A DNA stretch of 28,792 nt, from contig CALVVH010000011.1 in NCBI GenBank assembly GCA_944363805.1, positions 1 to 28,792 on the forward strand, in the 5' to 3' direction. This stretch comes from an uncultured Bacilli bacterium (lineage in GTDB: Bacteria; Bacillota_I; Bacilli_A; RF39; UBA660). The notes beneath the pieces are model-generated. The model had not been told where the DNA came from. It did not search any database and saw only the letters and a program-made list of their open reading frames with translations. This document shows positions 6,507 to 14,431 of this stretch, one piece after another. Both the position numbers and the translations under genes were made by a program. Each line of letters starts with the position of its first letter. The first letter of the stretch is position 1.

Positions 6507-7190
6507 TTAAATCATTTTAAGTATTTCAGAAGCTATTTTTTGATGGGCCTTATAATTTAAATAGTAACTTGTTTTGTTTAAATAAAATTCATCATTCAAA
6601 TAATAAGCGATAATGTCCAAAAATTGACATTCGTATTTGCCAGAGATTTTTTTTAATCTATTATTTATTTCGAAGGCGTCGTTTTGGTCAAATTTATAAG
6701 CTGGATATAAACCAACAACTATAATAGAGCGGTCATAGAATTCTCGAAGGCTATTTAAAAATGTTTCAAATTCGACTAAGTAGTTTTCAATTTTTTCCGT
6801 GGTTAAATTGTTTTGAAGAGAAAGATCAGCAAATTCATCCAGTCCAATACTTAAGGTAATAATATCGGCGGAAGCTAAAGTTTGTTTGATAGGATTCCTT
6901 GTGAATTTACCTAAACTATTTTCTTCTAAGTATTCATTTAATTCATGGATCGTAAGGTGAGCTACGGAAAATTCGTTGTTATAACTATCTAATTTATTTT
7001 TATTTTCTAATTTTTCTTTGAGATAATCATTGAAACTCGGACCAGCTACGTTATAGGATGTCATGCCTAAACTAAAACCATCACCGATACTTACCAAATT
7101 AATTTTATTCTTAACAGTAATAAAATTAATTAAAATTGTTAATATGGTCCCAATGATAATTATGATCAATAATTTATATCTTCTTTTCAT
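6507..7190 (-). CDS. SGNH/GDSL-fold protein lacking the catalytic serine
   Basis: A 227-residue protein with a signal anchor (residues about 5-24) and an SGNH-hydrolase-like body. Block I reads INLVSIGDGFSLGMTSYN, aligning with GDSLSxG of the family, but the nucleophile Ser is Gly. Block III reads LSIGLDEF, where GxND would be expected. The C-terminal block reads LNYKAHQKIASEI: the His is kept but the DxxH Asp is not. The fold is well supported by block order and spacing, but ordinary esterase chemistry is not expected; it may bind a ligand or be a structural relative. The ORF extends to a TTG at 7202, but the ATG at 7190 has GGGGG five bases upstream. It lies just downstream of murA and its terminator. 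Confidence 0.65.
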   Translation of the reverse strand: MKRRYKLLIIIIIGTILTILINFITVKNKINLVSIGDGFSLGMTSYNVAGPSFNDYLKEKLENKNKLDSYNNEFSVAHLTIHELNEYLEENSLGKFTRNPIKQTLASADIITLSIGLDEFADLSLQNNLTTEKIENYLVEFETFLNSLREFYDRSIIVVGLYPAYKFDQNDAFEINNRLKKISGKYECQFLDIIAYYLNDEFYLNKTSYYLNYKAHQKIASEILKMI

Positions 7191-7203
7191 GCTTACCCCC
7201 AAG

Positions 7204-7228
7204 AAAAAAGCAGTGATTTATTCACTAC
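7204..7228 (-). terminator. Intrinsic terminator of murA
   Basis: Seven-pair stem (GTAGTGA and TCACTGC, one G-T pair) around ATAAA, followed by six T on the minus strand. It ends only 13 bases before the start of the next gene, so that gene depends on read-through or on a promoter at the end of murA. Confidence 0.7.
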
Positions 7229-7229
7229 A

Positions 7230-8483
7230 TTATACTTCAACAATTTTGATATTAGCACCAACCGAAGACAATTTGTTGATAATTCGTTCGTAACCTCGCA
7301 AAATGTGTTCTGCATCATTGATAATTGTTTGACCATCAGCAATTAAGCCGGCGGTTACTAAAGCGGCTCCAGCTCGAAGGTCGGTTGCGGTAATTTCAGC
7401 TCCATGAAGAGGAGTTGGTCCGGTAATTTGAGCATGTTGTCTTTCAGCTCTGATATTAGCTCCCATCATATTAAGATATTTTACATGTCCCATTCTATTT
7501 TCCCATATTGTTTCTTCAAATAAAGAAATACCATTTGCTTGCGTTAATAATACTGCCATTGGTTGTCCTAAGTCTGTTGGAAAGCCGGGATAAACTGCAG
7601 TTCTAACATTAGTTGGCTTTAGATTTCTAGATTTATTTAAAATTATTTTATGGTTTTGAATTTTAAAATTGACTCCCATTTCTTGCAATTTATTTAAAAG
7701 AAGAATATTGTGTTCAGGAATCATACCTTCAATGGTTAAATTATCTCCAAGTAAAGCTCCCATGATTATATAAGTTCCAGCTTCAATACGGTCAGGAATT
7801 ACTTTAATTTCAGCACCGTGAAGTTCAGGAACACCTTCGATAGTAATTTCCTCTGTTCCAGCCCCAGTAATATTAGCTCCCATATTGTTGAGTAATTCTG
7901 CAATATTGATGATTTCAGCTTCTCTGGCAGCATTCATTATATGGGTAGTTCCTTTTGCCATTGATGCTGCAATCATTAAATTAACGGTTGCTCCAACAGA
8001 TGCAAAGTCTAGCATAATATCAGCACCTTTTAATTCACTAGCTTCAATCAAATATTTACTGTCTTCTTTAGTAATAGTTGCTCCAAGAGCTTCAAAACCT
8101 TTTAAATGTAAATTAATAGGTCGAGAACCTATATTGCATCCTCCTGGAAAATACATTTCGACTTTTTTAAATCGAGCTAGAAGTGCTCCCATAAAATAAT
8201 ATGATGCCCGAAGTTTATTACTTAAACTTTCTGGAATTAATGTGTTTTTTATGTTAGATGTATCGATTTCGATAATTCCAGTTGCTTTCTTAACATCAAC
8301 ATTTAGTAATTTTAGAATTTCAATTAAAGCATCTTTATCAGATATATTAGGAACATTGGATATTTTAACTTTACCATTTGCCATAATTGCTGCTGGAATT
8401 AAAGCAACTACGCTATTTTTAGCTCCTCCGATTTTGATTTTACCACTTAAAGGACGATTTCCTTCAATAATAATTCTTTTCAT
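7230..8483 (-). CDS. murA: UDP-N-acetylglucosamine 1-carboxyvinyltransferase
   Basis: MurA transfers enolpyruvate from phosphoenolpyruvate to UDP-GlcNAc, the first committed step of peptidoglycan synthesis, and is the fosfomycin target. From the ATG at 8483 the protein has 417 residues, the normal length. K22 and N23 of the substrate site (GGAKNS) are in register, and the catalytic Cys is C116 in FPGGCNIGSRPINLH, so sensitivity to fosfomycin is expected from this residue. FPTDLGQP and the final repeats are also present. The longer ORF to a GTG at 8495 would include the GGAGG ribosome site and is unlikely. Bacilli often carry two copies; its place near spoIID and rpmE fits either. Upstream is the ATP-grasp gene, 20 bases away. 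Confidence 0.97.
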   Translation of the reverse strand: MKRIIIEGNRPLSGKIKIGGAKNSVVALIPAAIMANGKVKISNVPNISDKDALIEILKLLNVDVKKATGIIEIDTSNIKNTLIPESLSNKLRASYYFMGALLARFKKVEMYFPGGCNIGSRPINLHLKGFEALGATITKEDSKYLIEASELKGADIMLDFASVGATVNLMIAASMAKGTTHIMNAAREAEIINIAELLNNMGANITGAGTEEITIEGVPELHGAEIKVIPDRIEAGTYIIMGALLGDNLTIEGMIPEHNILLLNKLQEMGVNFKIQNHKIILNKSRNLKPTNVRTAVYPGFPTDLGQPMAVLLTQANGISLFEETIWENRMGHVKYLNMMGANIRAERQHAQITGPTPLHGAEITATDLRAGAALVTAGLIADGQTIINDAEHILRGYERIINKLSSVGANIKIVEV

Positions 8484-8502
8484 ACTTACCTCCACTATAA
8501 TT

Positions 8503-9393
8503 TTATTTTGTAAACATTTTATTTATGGCACTTCCATAAATATATTTAGCAATATTTAGACCATTAGGGTGAATGTTCATAAAGTTATCGAGCATTACAC
8601 CACTATTAGCTTCCATTAAATATAAATTAGCATTTTCATCCAATATAATATCAATACTGCAAAATCTAATATTTGTTTCTTGAGCAACTTTTAGAGCCAA
8701 CGTGGAAATTTTCTTTTCTAAATCACGGGGAATGTCCACAAATAAATTAGCTCCCCTTGATAAGTTAAATTGCCAATTATATTCATATTTTTCACCTTTG
8801 GGTAAAACAATATCAGGGATATTTTTCTTTTTAGAAAAATAATAGGGATTAAAATCTATTAATAATTCTGATAATGTTTTTTTACCATCGCCTTGGACAG
8901 CAGGTTTTATTTTACCATACATTAATAGGATTTGGCTATCTAAAATAATCACACGATACTCATTTTTAATATTTATATAAGGACATATGCTCAAAGAATA
9001 ATTGTTAATTAATAGTTTATCTAATAATTTATATATGTTTTCTAGGTCAGTTTCATGAAAAACCTCTTTACCACAACTACCAAGGTTGGCTTTTATAACT
9101 AAATCATGATTATATAATTCATATAATTCTTTGATATAATCAGGAGAATAATTTTTAAATATAATATGATGTTTAATTATAGGATTTTTCTTTAATTCCA
9201 TAAGTTCATAAAAAGCATATTTATCATCAAGAATTGTAGCAATAGAATTGTTATTTAGATCAAATTTATGAGCGATTATATAATGAATTTGATTGTCTTT
9301 CTCAAGTACATAAATCCAATCTTTAGATATCTTTGTTAGTTTAATATTCTTCTCTTGACATAGTTCATTTATTATTTCATTAAATTTAGGCAT
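8503..9393 (-). CDS. ATP-grasp enzyme of unknown substrate (RimK/GshB-like)
   Basis: A 296-residue protein with ATP-grasp features: the lysine strand LVIKANLGSCGKEV (about 97-110), the substrate-facing ICPYINIKNEYRVIIL (about 135-150), and the metal-binding block FCSIDIILDENANLYLMEANSGVMLDNF near residues 244-270, where an Asp and the E-x-N pair bind magnesium. Such enzymes join a carboxylate, activated as acyl phosphate, to an amine or thiol. The closest layouts are RimK, glutathione synthetase and cyanophycin synthetase. The substrate cannot be told from sequence. It is followed by murA with a 20-base gap, so a role in cell-wall or small-peptide modification is possible but unproven. SD GGTGG lies four bases from the ATG. 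Confidence 0.75.
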   Translation of the reverse strand: MPKFNEIINELCQEKNIKLTKISKDWIYVLEKDNQIHYIIAHKFDLNNNSIATILDDKYAFYELMELKKNPIIKHHIIFKNYSPDYIKELYELYNHDLVIKANLGSCGKEVFHETDLENIYKLLDKLLINNYSLSICPYINIKNEYRVIILDSQILLMYGKIKPAVQGDGKKTLSELLIDFNPYYFSKKKNIPDIVLPKGEKYEYNWQFNLSRGANLFVDIPRDLEKKISTLALKVAQETNIRFCSIDIILDENANLYLMEANSGVMLDNFMNIHPNGLNIAKYIYGSAINKMFTK

Positions 9394-9408
9394 ACTACCA
9401 CCAAGTCA

Positions 9409-9437
9409 ATTATATCATTTTTAAATGAAAAGGTGAA
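9409..9437 (-). promoter_or_regulatory. Possible promoter of the ATP-grasp-murA unit
   Basis: Minus-strand TATAAT (9409-9414) with an extended TG lies 17 bases after TTCACC, which falls in the end of mntP. The -35 box is weak; the extended -10 is the main support. Confidence 0.4.
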
Positions 9438-9957
9438 ATATTCCGAGAAAAAGTAACAATAATATGCCAAGGATAATAGCATACTTTCCAATAAGCTTAC
9501 TACTATACTTCCCGATTATTATTCCTAAATAGGTAAAAGAAGCACTGCAAAATGCAAAAATAATGCTAGCAAGAAAATAATTGTTAGTAATATCATTTAT
9601 ACCTAATCCAACAGAGAAACTATCGATTGAGACACTTAGAGCAAATATTAAGAGATCTATGATGCTTACTTTAATATTAGCTGTTTCATCCTTTATATAA
9701 TGAACTGCTAAATTGATGCCTAAGATAATTAAAACAGTACCTAAAATTACATTGCTGGCAAGATTTAAGAGTTCTATCACGGCAAGACCAACTATATTCC
9801 CTAAAAGAGGCATAAAGAAATGAAATATACCTACAAATAAAGGAAGTAGTTTAATAATATCATTTTTAGCTGATATAGAACCAATCGATAAGGACAAAGA
9901 AAAAGTATCCATCGATAGAGAGATACCTATTAATAAAATGGATACTATTTCTTGCAT
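9421..9957 (-). CDS. mntP: Manganese efflux pump MntP family
   Basis: A 178-residue integral membrane protein with six hydrophobic segments in two related halves. Each half carries the acidic metal motif: SLSMDTFSLSLSIG in helix 1 (about residues 14-27) and ALSVSIDSFSVGLGI in helix 4 (about 107-121). MntP exports Mn(II) to prevent intoxication. No yybP-ykoY manganese riboswitch is visible upstream, where only 30 bases separate it from spoIIR, so it may be co-transcribed. In Bacillus, mntP (ywlD) likewise lies close to spoIIR and rpiB. SD AAGGTGATTAT precedes the ATG. Family is clear; metal specificity is taken from the family. Confidence 0.85.
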   Translation of the reverse strand: MQEIVSILLIGISLSMDTFSLSLSIGSISAKNDIIKLLPLFVGIFHFFMPLLGNIVGLAVIELLNLASNVILGTVLIILGINLAVHYIKDETANIKVSIIDLLIFALSVSIDSFSVGLGINDITNNYFLASIIFAFCSASFTYLGIIIGKYSSKLIGKYAIILGILLLLFLGIFHLFI

Positions 9958-9987
9958 ATAATCACCTTAAGAAAATATATGCATGTT

Positions 9988-10497
9988 TTAAGAAAATTTT
10001 TCTAGCACTTCACGAACATAAAAAGTATAATTAGCAGTAGATACTTCCTCTTCTTCTGCTTCTAACAAACATAACGGAGGAAATAAGACACACCACCAGT
10101 TATCTCCCAATCCAGATCCTAAGGTTATTACGAGAGATTCATAATTTCCTTCAGGATACATTACACCTTTATATTCTTTTTCAGGGAAATAATTATTTCC
10201 ATAATTAATCGTATAATCGATGTTATAGCTTTCTATTATACTTTCGAATTTATGCATATTTTTATCAATAAGTTCTTTGGTTTCTTCTTTGGAATTAGAA
10301 TTTTCAAGAATTTCAGCGAAAACTGGTTCAATTTCTTTTCTAATTCTTATTTTAGTTTCTTGATCCTCTAAAGAATTACTATTAGCAATAATACGAAATC
10401 TAATAGCATTACTAGGTATTAAAACTTCTCCGGAAGTTTCAGTTGATAAGCAAAAAAGAACTGTTACAAAAAATAAAGCAATGATTATTTTTTTCAA
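9988..10497 (-). CDS. spoIIR: Stage II sporulation protein R
   Basis: SpoIIR is secreted from the forespore into the septal space, where it triggers SpoIIGA to process pro-sigma-E in the mother cell. The protein (169 residues) has a signal peptide (KKIIIALFFVTVLFCLST), the family opening IPSNAIRFRIIANSNSLEDQE, and the diagnostic C-terminal GLGDNWWCVLFPPLCLL. The length is at the short end of the family. The start is probably a TTG at 10497 with AGGTGA five bases upstream; the ORF opens three codons earlier at a GTG that overlaps that ribosome site. A 12-bp inverted repeat (10476-10487 with 10523-10534) places this ribosome site in its loop. Upstream is prmC, as in Bacillus. Confidence 0.95.
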   Translation of the reverse strand: MKKIIIALFFVTVLFCLSTETSGEVLIPSNAIRFRIIANSNSLEDQETKIRIRKEIEPVFAEILENSNSKEETKELIDKNMHKFESIIESYNIDYTINYGNNYFPEKEYKGVMYPEGNYESLVITLGSGLGDNWWCVLFPPLCLLEAEEEEVSTANYTFYVREVLEKFS

Positions 10498-10534
10498 TAT
10501 TATCACCTAAAATAATATTGCGTAATCATTGCTT
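10476..10534 (-). repeat. Inverted repeat enclosing the spoIIR start site
   Basis: AAGCAATGATTA at 10476-10487 is complemented exactly at 10523-10534, separated by 35 bases that contain the Shine-Dalgarno and the TTG start. It may fold in the mRNA around the initiation region or serve in ending prmC transcripts; neither is proven. Confidence 0.4.
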
Positions 10535-10537
10535 GTT

Positions 10538-11269
10538 TTATTCATTAAAAATAAATAAATATCTAGTTCGGCCTGTTAAGTCATTTGCAAATTTATATTT
10601 CAAATTAATATTAGCATCTAAAAATTTTTGCAAGTCTGTTGCTTCATTATCACCGATTTCAAAAGCCATAAGTCCTGACTTTTTTAGATTTTTTAAATGC
10701 TTGTTAATAATTTGTTTATAAAAGTATAATCCGGAATCACTAGCAAACAAAGCTAAGTGAGGTTCATACTTTAAAACACTATCTTCCACATAGCCATCAT
10801 GAGGAATGTATGGTGGATTTGAAATAATTATATCATAGTTTTCTGGTAAGTCATCTAGCATATCTTGTTTTAAAAAAGTTATCTCAGTATTATTTTTCTT
10901 AGCATTTTCTTTTGCTAAATCAAGAGCGCTTTTTGATATATCAACTGCTGTTACATCGGAATTTAAATTCTTTTTTAGAGCAATAGCAATGCAACCACTG
11001 CCAGTACCTAAATCGATTGTTGATATCTTGTGATTAAAATGTTTTTTGGCATAATCGATTACAAGGGATACTAAATACTCGGTTTCAAAACGAGGTATTA
11101 AAGCCCTTTCATCAACATCAATTAGGCAATCTAGGAACTCAACATTGCCAATTAAATATTGAATTGGATAACCACTTTCTATTTTACTTACAATTTCTTC
11201 TAAGTTATCAGGATACTTTTCTTTTAATATTTGCCAATCTTTGATGTTGATATTTTGTGGTCTATTCAT
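10538..11269 (-). CDS. prmC: Release factor glutamine methyltransferase, short N-terminus
   Basis: PrmC methylates the Gln of the GGQ motif in release factors 1 and 2. The protein has the substrate-binding YPIQYLIGNVEF (about residues 34-45), the SAM-binding DLGTGSGCIAIAL (about 86-98), and the catalytic NPPYIP (151-156). Only about 33 residues precede the YPIQYLIG motif, where about 70 are usual, so the N-terminal helical domain is shortened; total length is 243 against about 285. The start at 11269 overlaps the previous gene by eight bases and lacks a clear ribosome site. The ORF extends to an ATG at 11302 without gaining a family-like N-terminus. Its substrate prfA is in the same operon but two genes upstream. 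Confidence 0.9.
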   Translation of the reverse strand: MNRPQNINIKDWQILKEKYPDNLEEIVSKIESGYPIQYLIGNVEFLDCLIDVDERALIPRFETEYLVSLVIDYAKKHFNHKISTIDLGTGSGCIAIALKKNLNSDVTAVDISKSALDLAKENAKKNNTEITFLKQDMLDDLPENYDIIISNPPYIPHDGYVEDSVLKYEPHLALFASDSGLYFYKQIINKHLKNLKKSGLMAFEIGDNEATDLQKFLDANINLKYKFANDLTGRTRYLFIFNE

Positions 11270-11552
11270 AAATTTTTTCCAACAAAGACATATCGTAACC
11301 AATCAATTCAGAGTAGTTAGGTATTGTTTCTTTTATTTTTTCGTATTTAGCCGCAAAATCACTATAATCTAGCGAAAACAAGTATAATGCATCTGTAATA
11401 ATTTCATTGATAAAATCTATTTTTTCTTGTTTTAAATAGCTAATTATTTTCCAAAAGTTTTCTTCATCAATTTTATTTATAAACTCTATATCATAAGTTT
11501 CATATATATGGTTAAGTTCCTCATCTGATAAATATTTATTTAAAAAATTCAT
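11262..11552 (-). CDS. Small helical protein of unknown function in the prfA-prmC operon
   Basis: I do not recognise this protein. It has 96 residues, is acidic and predicted mainly helical, rich in aromatic and acidic residues (YLSDEELNHIYETYDIEF, LLEKIYE at the end), with no signal or membrane segment. Its ATG overlaps the TGA of the repeat-protein gene (ATGA), and its end overlaps the prmC start by eight bases, so the three are coupled. It may act with the repeat protein. It does not resemble the missing N-terminal domain of PrmC in motif, though its position directly before the shortened prmC makes that worth a structural check. Confidence 0.6.
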   Translation of the reverse strand: MNFLNKYLSDEELNHIYETYDIEFINKIDEENFWKIISYLKQEKIDFINEIITDALYLFSLDYSDFAAKYEKIKETIPNYSELIGYDMSLLEKIYE

Positions 11553-12877
11553 CTTTTCACTCCATCTCTATTCATAAGTTCATCTAAATTTATACCATAG
11601 CGTTTAAGCATTATTGCCTTACTACAATTAAATAATGGATTTAATTTATCGTTAATTATAACTGGTATATTATTTTCTATCAAATAATCATAAATTGCTT
11701 TAGTTTGTTTTATAGACCTTACAAAAATATTATTTGTTAAATAATCACTAAGTCCCAATTCTTCAAACAATGCTATTATTTCTCTTATTTTTTTTATGTT
11801 TATGTTTAGCATAGTAACTTTTAATAAATGAGCATATTGGGGATTATCCCATTCGGGCATATGAATAATATTATTTATTTTTTCGAACTTTGTCTTCCAT
11901 ATAGTAGGAGTCAACAAACTTTGATATTTGGGATTACTCCACTCGGGCATGTCCAATATTTTTTTTATTTCTTCATAATTGGTATGCCAAATATTCGGTG
12001 TTAACAAGCTTTGATATTTGGAATCTTCCCATTCCGGCATGGCCAATATCTTTTTTATTTCTTCGTAATTGGTTAGCCAGATACTCGGAGCCAATAAATT
12101 TTGATATTTTGGGTCTTCCCATTCGGACATGGCTAGTATTTTCTTTATTTCTTCATAATTGCTCCGCCAGATATTTGGAGTCAGCAAACTTTGATATCTT
12201 GGATTATTCCATTCTGGCATGTCCAATATCTTTTTTATTTCCATGTGGTTGGTTTGCCAGATAGTTGGAGTTAACAAACTTTGATATTCTGGATTATTCC
12301 ATTCCGGCATGGCCAATATTTTCTTTATTTCTTCATAATTGTTTCGCCAAATATTTGGAGTCAACAGACTTTGATATTTGGGATCTTTCCATTCGGGCAT
12401 GGCTAGTATTTTTTCTATTTCTTCATAATTGGTTAGCCAAATATTTGAAGTCAATAAACTTTGATATTTTGGGTTTTCCCATTCGGGCATAGCCAATATT
12501 TTTTTTATTTCCACGTGGTTGGTTTGCCAGATAGTTGGAGTTAACAAACTTTGATATTCTGGATTATTCCATTCCGGCATGTCCAATATTTTCTTTGCTT
12601 CTTCATAATTGGTTGTCCAGATATTTGGAGCCAATAAACTTTGATATCTCGGATCTTCCCACTCGGGCATGGCAAGCACTTTTTTTATTTCTTCGTAATT
12701 TGTTTGCCAGATATTTGGAGTCAATAAATTTTGATATTTTGAATCTTTCCATTCAGGCATGTTTAAAATTGATATAACTTCTTTATAACTTCTAAGTTTT
12801 AGATAATTGGAAAATAAAAATTCTTGATTTCTTTCTTTTAATAATTGTTTAACTCTTTCTATTTCATTTTTTTGCAT
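11549..12877 (-). CDS. Tandem 30-residue repeat protein (MPEW-x26 units)
   Basis: A 442-residue cytosolic protein made mostly of 11 repeats of exactly 30 residues (residues 40-369). The consensus unit runs MPEWxxPxYQSLLTPxIW, then xTNYEEIKKIL and a final Ala or Asp; the last unit is degraded. Each unit probably folds as two short helices, so the whole should form a superhelical rod for binding another macromolecule. The N-terminal 39 residues and the C-terminal 73 (including NPLFNCSKAIMLKRYGI) are non-repetitive caps. Units 3 and 6 are almost identical (NNPEYQSLLTPTIWQTNH), pointing to duplication of three-unit blocks. Its ATG overlaps the TAA of prfA (TAATG), so it is translationally coupled. 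No similarity to a named family is claimed. Stop is TGA. Confidence 0.8.
   Translation of the reverse strand: MQKNEIERVKQLLKERNQEFLFSNYLKLRSYKEVISILNMPEWKDSKYQNLLTPNIWQTNYEEIKKVLAMPEWEDPRYQSLLAPNIWTTNYEEAKKILDMPEWNNPEYQSLLTPTIWQTNHVEIKKILAMPEWENPKYQSLLTSNIWLTNYEEIEKILAMPEWKDPKYQSLLTPNIWRNNYEEIKKILAMPEWNNPEYQSLLTPTIWQTNHMEIKKILDMPEWNNPRYQSLLTPNIWRSNYEEIKKILAMSEWEDPKYQNLLAPSIWLTNYEEIKKILAMPEWEDSKYQSLLTPNIWHTNYEEIKKILDMPEWSNPKYQSLLTPTIWKTKFEKINNIIHMPEWDNPQYAHLLKVTMLNINIKKIREIIALFEELGLSDYLTNNIFVRSIKQTKAIYDYLIENNIPVIINDKLNPLFNCSKAIMLKRYGINLDELMNRDGVKR
11771..12760 (-). repeat. Eleven tandem 90-bp repeats inside the coding sequence
   Basis: The DNA coding for residues 40-369 consists of in-frame 90-base units. 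On the + strand each holds variants of GGCATG, TTTATTTCTTCATAATTGGTT and CAAACTTTGATAT. The units are similar enough at DNA level to recombine, so copy number may vary between strains. Reverse-strand ORFs here are shadows of the repeat. Confidence 0.9.
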
Positions 12878-13941
12878 TATTCAAATTTTTCTCCAGCAAG
12901 TTTAAGTTTTAAGTCTTCTGTTTGTAAGGCTTCGATGATTGGTTCAAGGTCACCATCCATTACCCGATCTAGACTCATGATAGAAAAATTAATACGATGG
13001 TCTGTTACTCTATTTTGAGGATAATTGTATGTTCTTATCTTTTCTGAACGGTCTCCGGTACCTATTTTACTTTTTCTTGCTGCTCCTAATTCTTGTTCTT
13101 CTTTTAAACGTGCTTCTTCATTTATTCTAATTTTTAGCAAGTTCATGGCTCTTTCACGGTTCTTAAGCTGACTTCTTTCAACTTGGCAAGTTACAACTAT
13201 TCCAGTCGGAATATGCGTAAGTCTAACGGCTGAATTGGAAGTATTAACTGATTGTCCACCGGCACCACTTGAGTGGTAAACATCCATTTTAATGTCACTT
13301 TCTTTAACTTCAATATTTGATGTTTCAACTTCAGGCATTACTAAAACTGTAGCAGTAGATGTGTGAACTCTTCCTTGAGTTTCTGTGACAGGTACTCTTT
13401 GGACACGATGCGAACCACTTTCATACTTTAATTTAGAATAAACATTGTCTCCCTTTACCATAAATTCAATTTGGGAATAACCACCACTGGTTCCTTCAAC
13501 TTCGTGAATAATTTCAATTTTCCAGCCGTTTGCCTCAGCATAATGCAAATACATTCTAAATAGGTCTCCAGCGAATATGTTGGCTTCATCTCCACCAGCA
13601 GCACCACGAATTTCCATGATAACATTCTTGCCATCATTTTCATCTTTAGGTACTAAAAGAATTTCTAATTTTTTATATAACTCTTGTTCTTCATTTGTTA
13701 AAGATTCTATTTCAGCAGCAGCTATGTCTTTTAGTTCTGGATCATTTTCCATCTCATGGGCTTGGGCTAAATTATCTTTTACTTTTTTATATTCATTATA
13801 GACATCTACAGTTTCTTTTAAGTCACTTTCTTCTTTAGATAATTCTCTTAGTTTATTAAAATCACTTAATACTTCTGGTTTTACTAATTCTTCTTTTATT
13901 TCTTCATATTTTTTTACAATTGCTTCTAATCTATTAAACAT
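12877..13941 (-). CDS. prfA: Peptide chain release factor 1
   Basis: RF1 reads UAA and UAG stop codons and triggers peptide release. The 354-residue protein has the anticodon-like PVT tripeptide (residues 184-186, in RVQRVPVTETQGRVHTST) that marks RF1 and not RF2, and the catalytic GGQ at 228-230 (SSGAGGQSVNTSNSAV). AAGGAGG lies seven bases from the ATG. Its stop codon overlaps the start of the repeat-protein gene. In most Firmicutes prfA is followed directly by prmC; here two extra genes intervene. UGA needs RF2, which must be encoded elsewhere, consistent with TGA stops in this window. Confidence 0.97.
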   Translation of the reverse strand: MFNRLEAIVKKYEEIKEELVKPEVLSDFNKLRELSKEESDLKETVDVYNEYKKVKDNLAQAHEMENDPELKDIAAAEIESLTNEEQELYKKLEILLVPKDENDGKNVIMEIRGAAGGDEANIFAGDLFRMYLHYAEANGWKIEIIHEVEGTSGGYSQIEFMVKGDNVYSKLKYESGSHRVQRVPVTETQGRVHTSTATVLVMPEVETSNIEVKESDIKMDVYHSSGAGGQSVNTSNSAVRLTHIPTGIVVTCQVERSQLKNRERAMNLLKIRINEEARLKEEQELGAARKSKIGTGDRSEKIRTYNYPQNRVTDHRINFSIMSLDRVMDGDLEPIIEALQTEDLKLKLAGEKFE

Positions 13942-13975
13942 AACTTTCCTCCTTATAATTTTTTAAATGCAAAAC

Positions 13976-13994
13976 GAAGCTAAAGGTTAGCTTC
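13976..13994 (-). terminator. Probable terminator at the end of rpoE
   Basis: GAAGCTAA and its complement (8-bp perfect arms, three-base loop) include the rpoE stop codon and are followed by CGTTTTGCATTT on the minus strand. The T tract is short, so read-through into prfA is possible. Confidence 0.5.
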
Positions 13995-14420
13995 ATCGTC
14001 AGCATCAATTACAACAAGGTCAGCAAGGTCGTCGTCATCGACATCATCTGTTTCGTCATCTTTATCATAGAAGATATCATCTTCTTCAGGTTCTTCAATA
14101 TCATCGATTTCTTCTTCGTCTTCGATTAATTCCTCTTCGTCTTCTTCTTCATCTTCAATAACAATATCTAATTTATGACGAGTTTGAAGATCCCAATATC
14201 CATTTTTTAACATAATAAACTTTTTATTAATTGACATAAGCTCAAAAAAGTCCATAAGTTGGTCTTCCACAACGCTATCTGGTAATTCTAAGGCTTTACA
14301 AACTTTTTTAAAAATGTCTTGTAATTTCATCTTCTTGCCAGACTCTTGTAGTATTACTGCAGCAATATCATCATAACCCATTAATTCTAATTCTTCTTTT
14401 GGTATTTCACTTAATTTCAT
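13980..14420 (-). CDS. rpoE: RNA polymerase delta subunit
   Basis: The delta subunit of Gram-positive RNA polymerase increases promoter selectivity and recycling. The 146-residue protein has the N-terminal HARE-HTH domain (about residues 1-80, including LELMGYDDIAAVILQESG and NGYWDLQTRH) and a disordered C-terminal tail made almost entirely of Asp and Glu (about 90-146). Such tails mimic nucleic acid. The gene follows argS with 11 bases between them. SD GGAGGACAATT precedes the ATG. Confined to Firmicutes of the Bacilli type, it is a good taxonomic marker. Confidence 0.95.
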   Translation of the reverse strand: MKLSEIPKEELELMGYDDIAAVILQESGKKMKLQDIFKKVCKALELPDSVVEDQLMDFFELMSINKKFIMLKNGYWDLQTRHKLDIVIEDEEEDEEELIEDEEEIDDIEEPEEDDIFYDKDDETDDVDDDDLADLVVIDADDEANL

Positions 14421-14431
14421 AATTGTCCTCC

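Noticed and set aside
12511..12518. CCACGTGG as a parS-like core
   Set aside because: The flanks do not match TGTTTCACGTGAAACA and it lies in a repeat-protein codon context.
11998..12777. Three + strand ORFs with repeated LFLHNW-type phrases
   Set aside because: They are the reverse-strand shadow of the 90-bp repeats in the minus-strand repeat protein.
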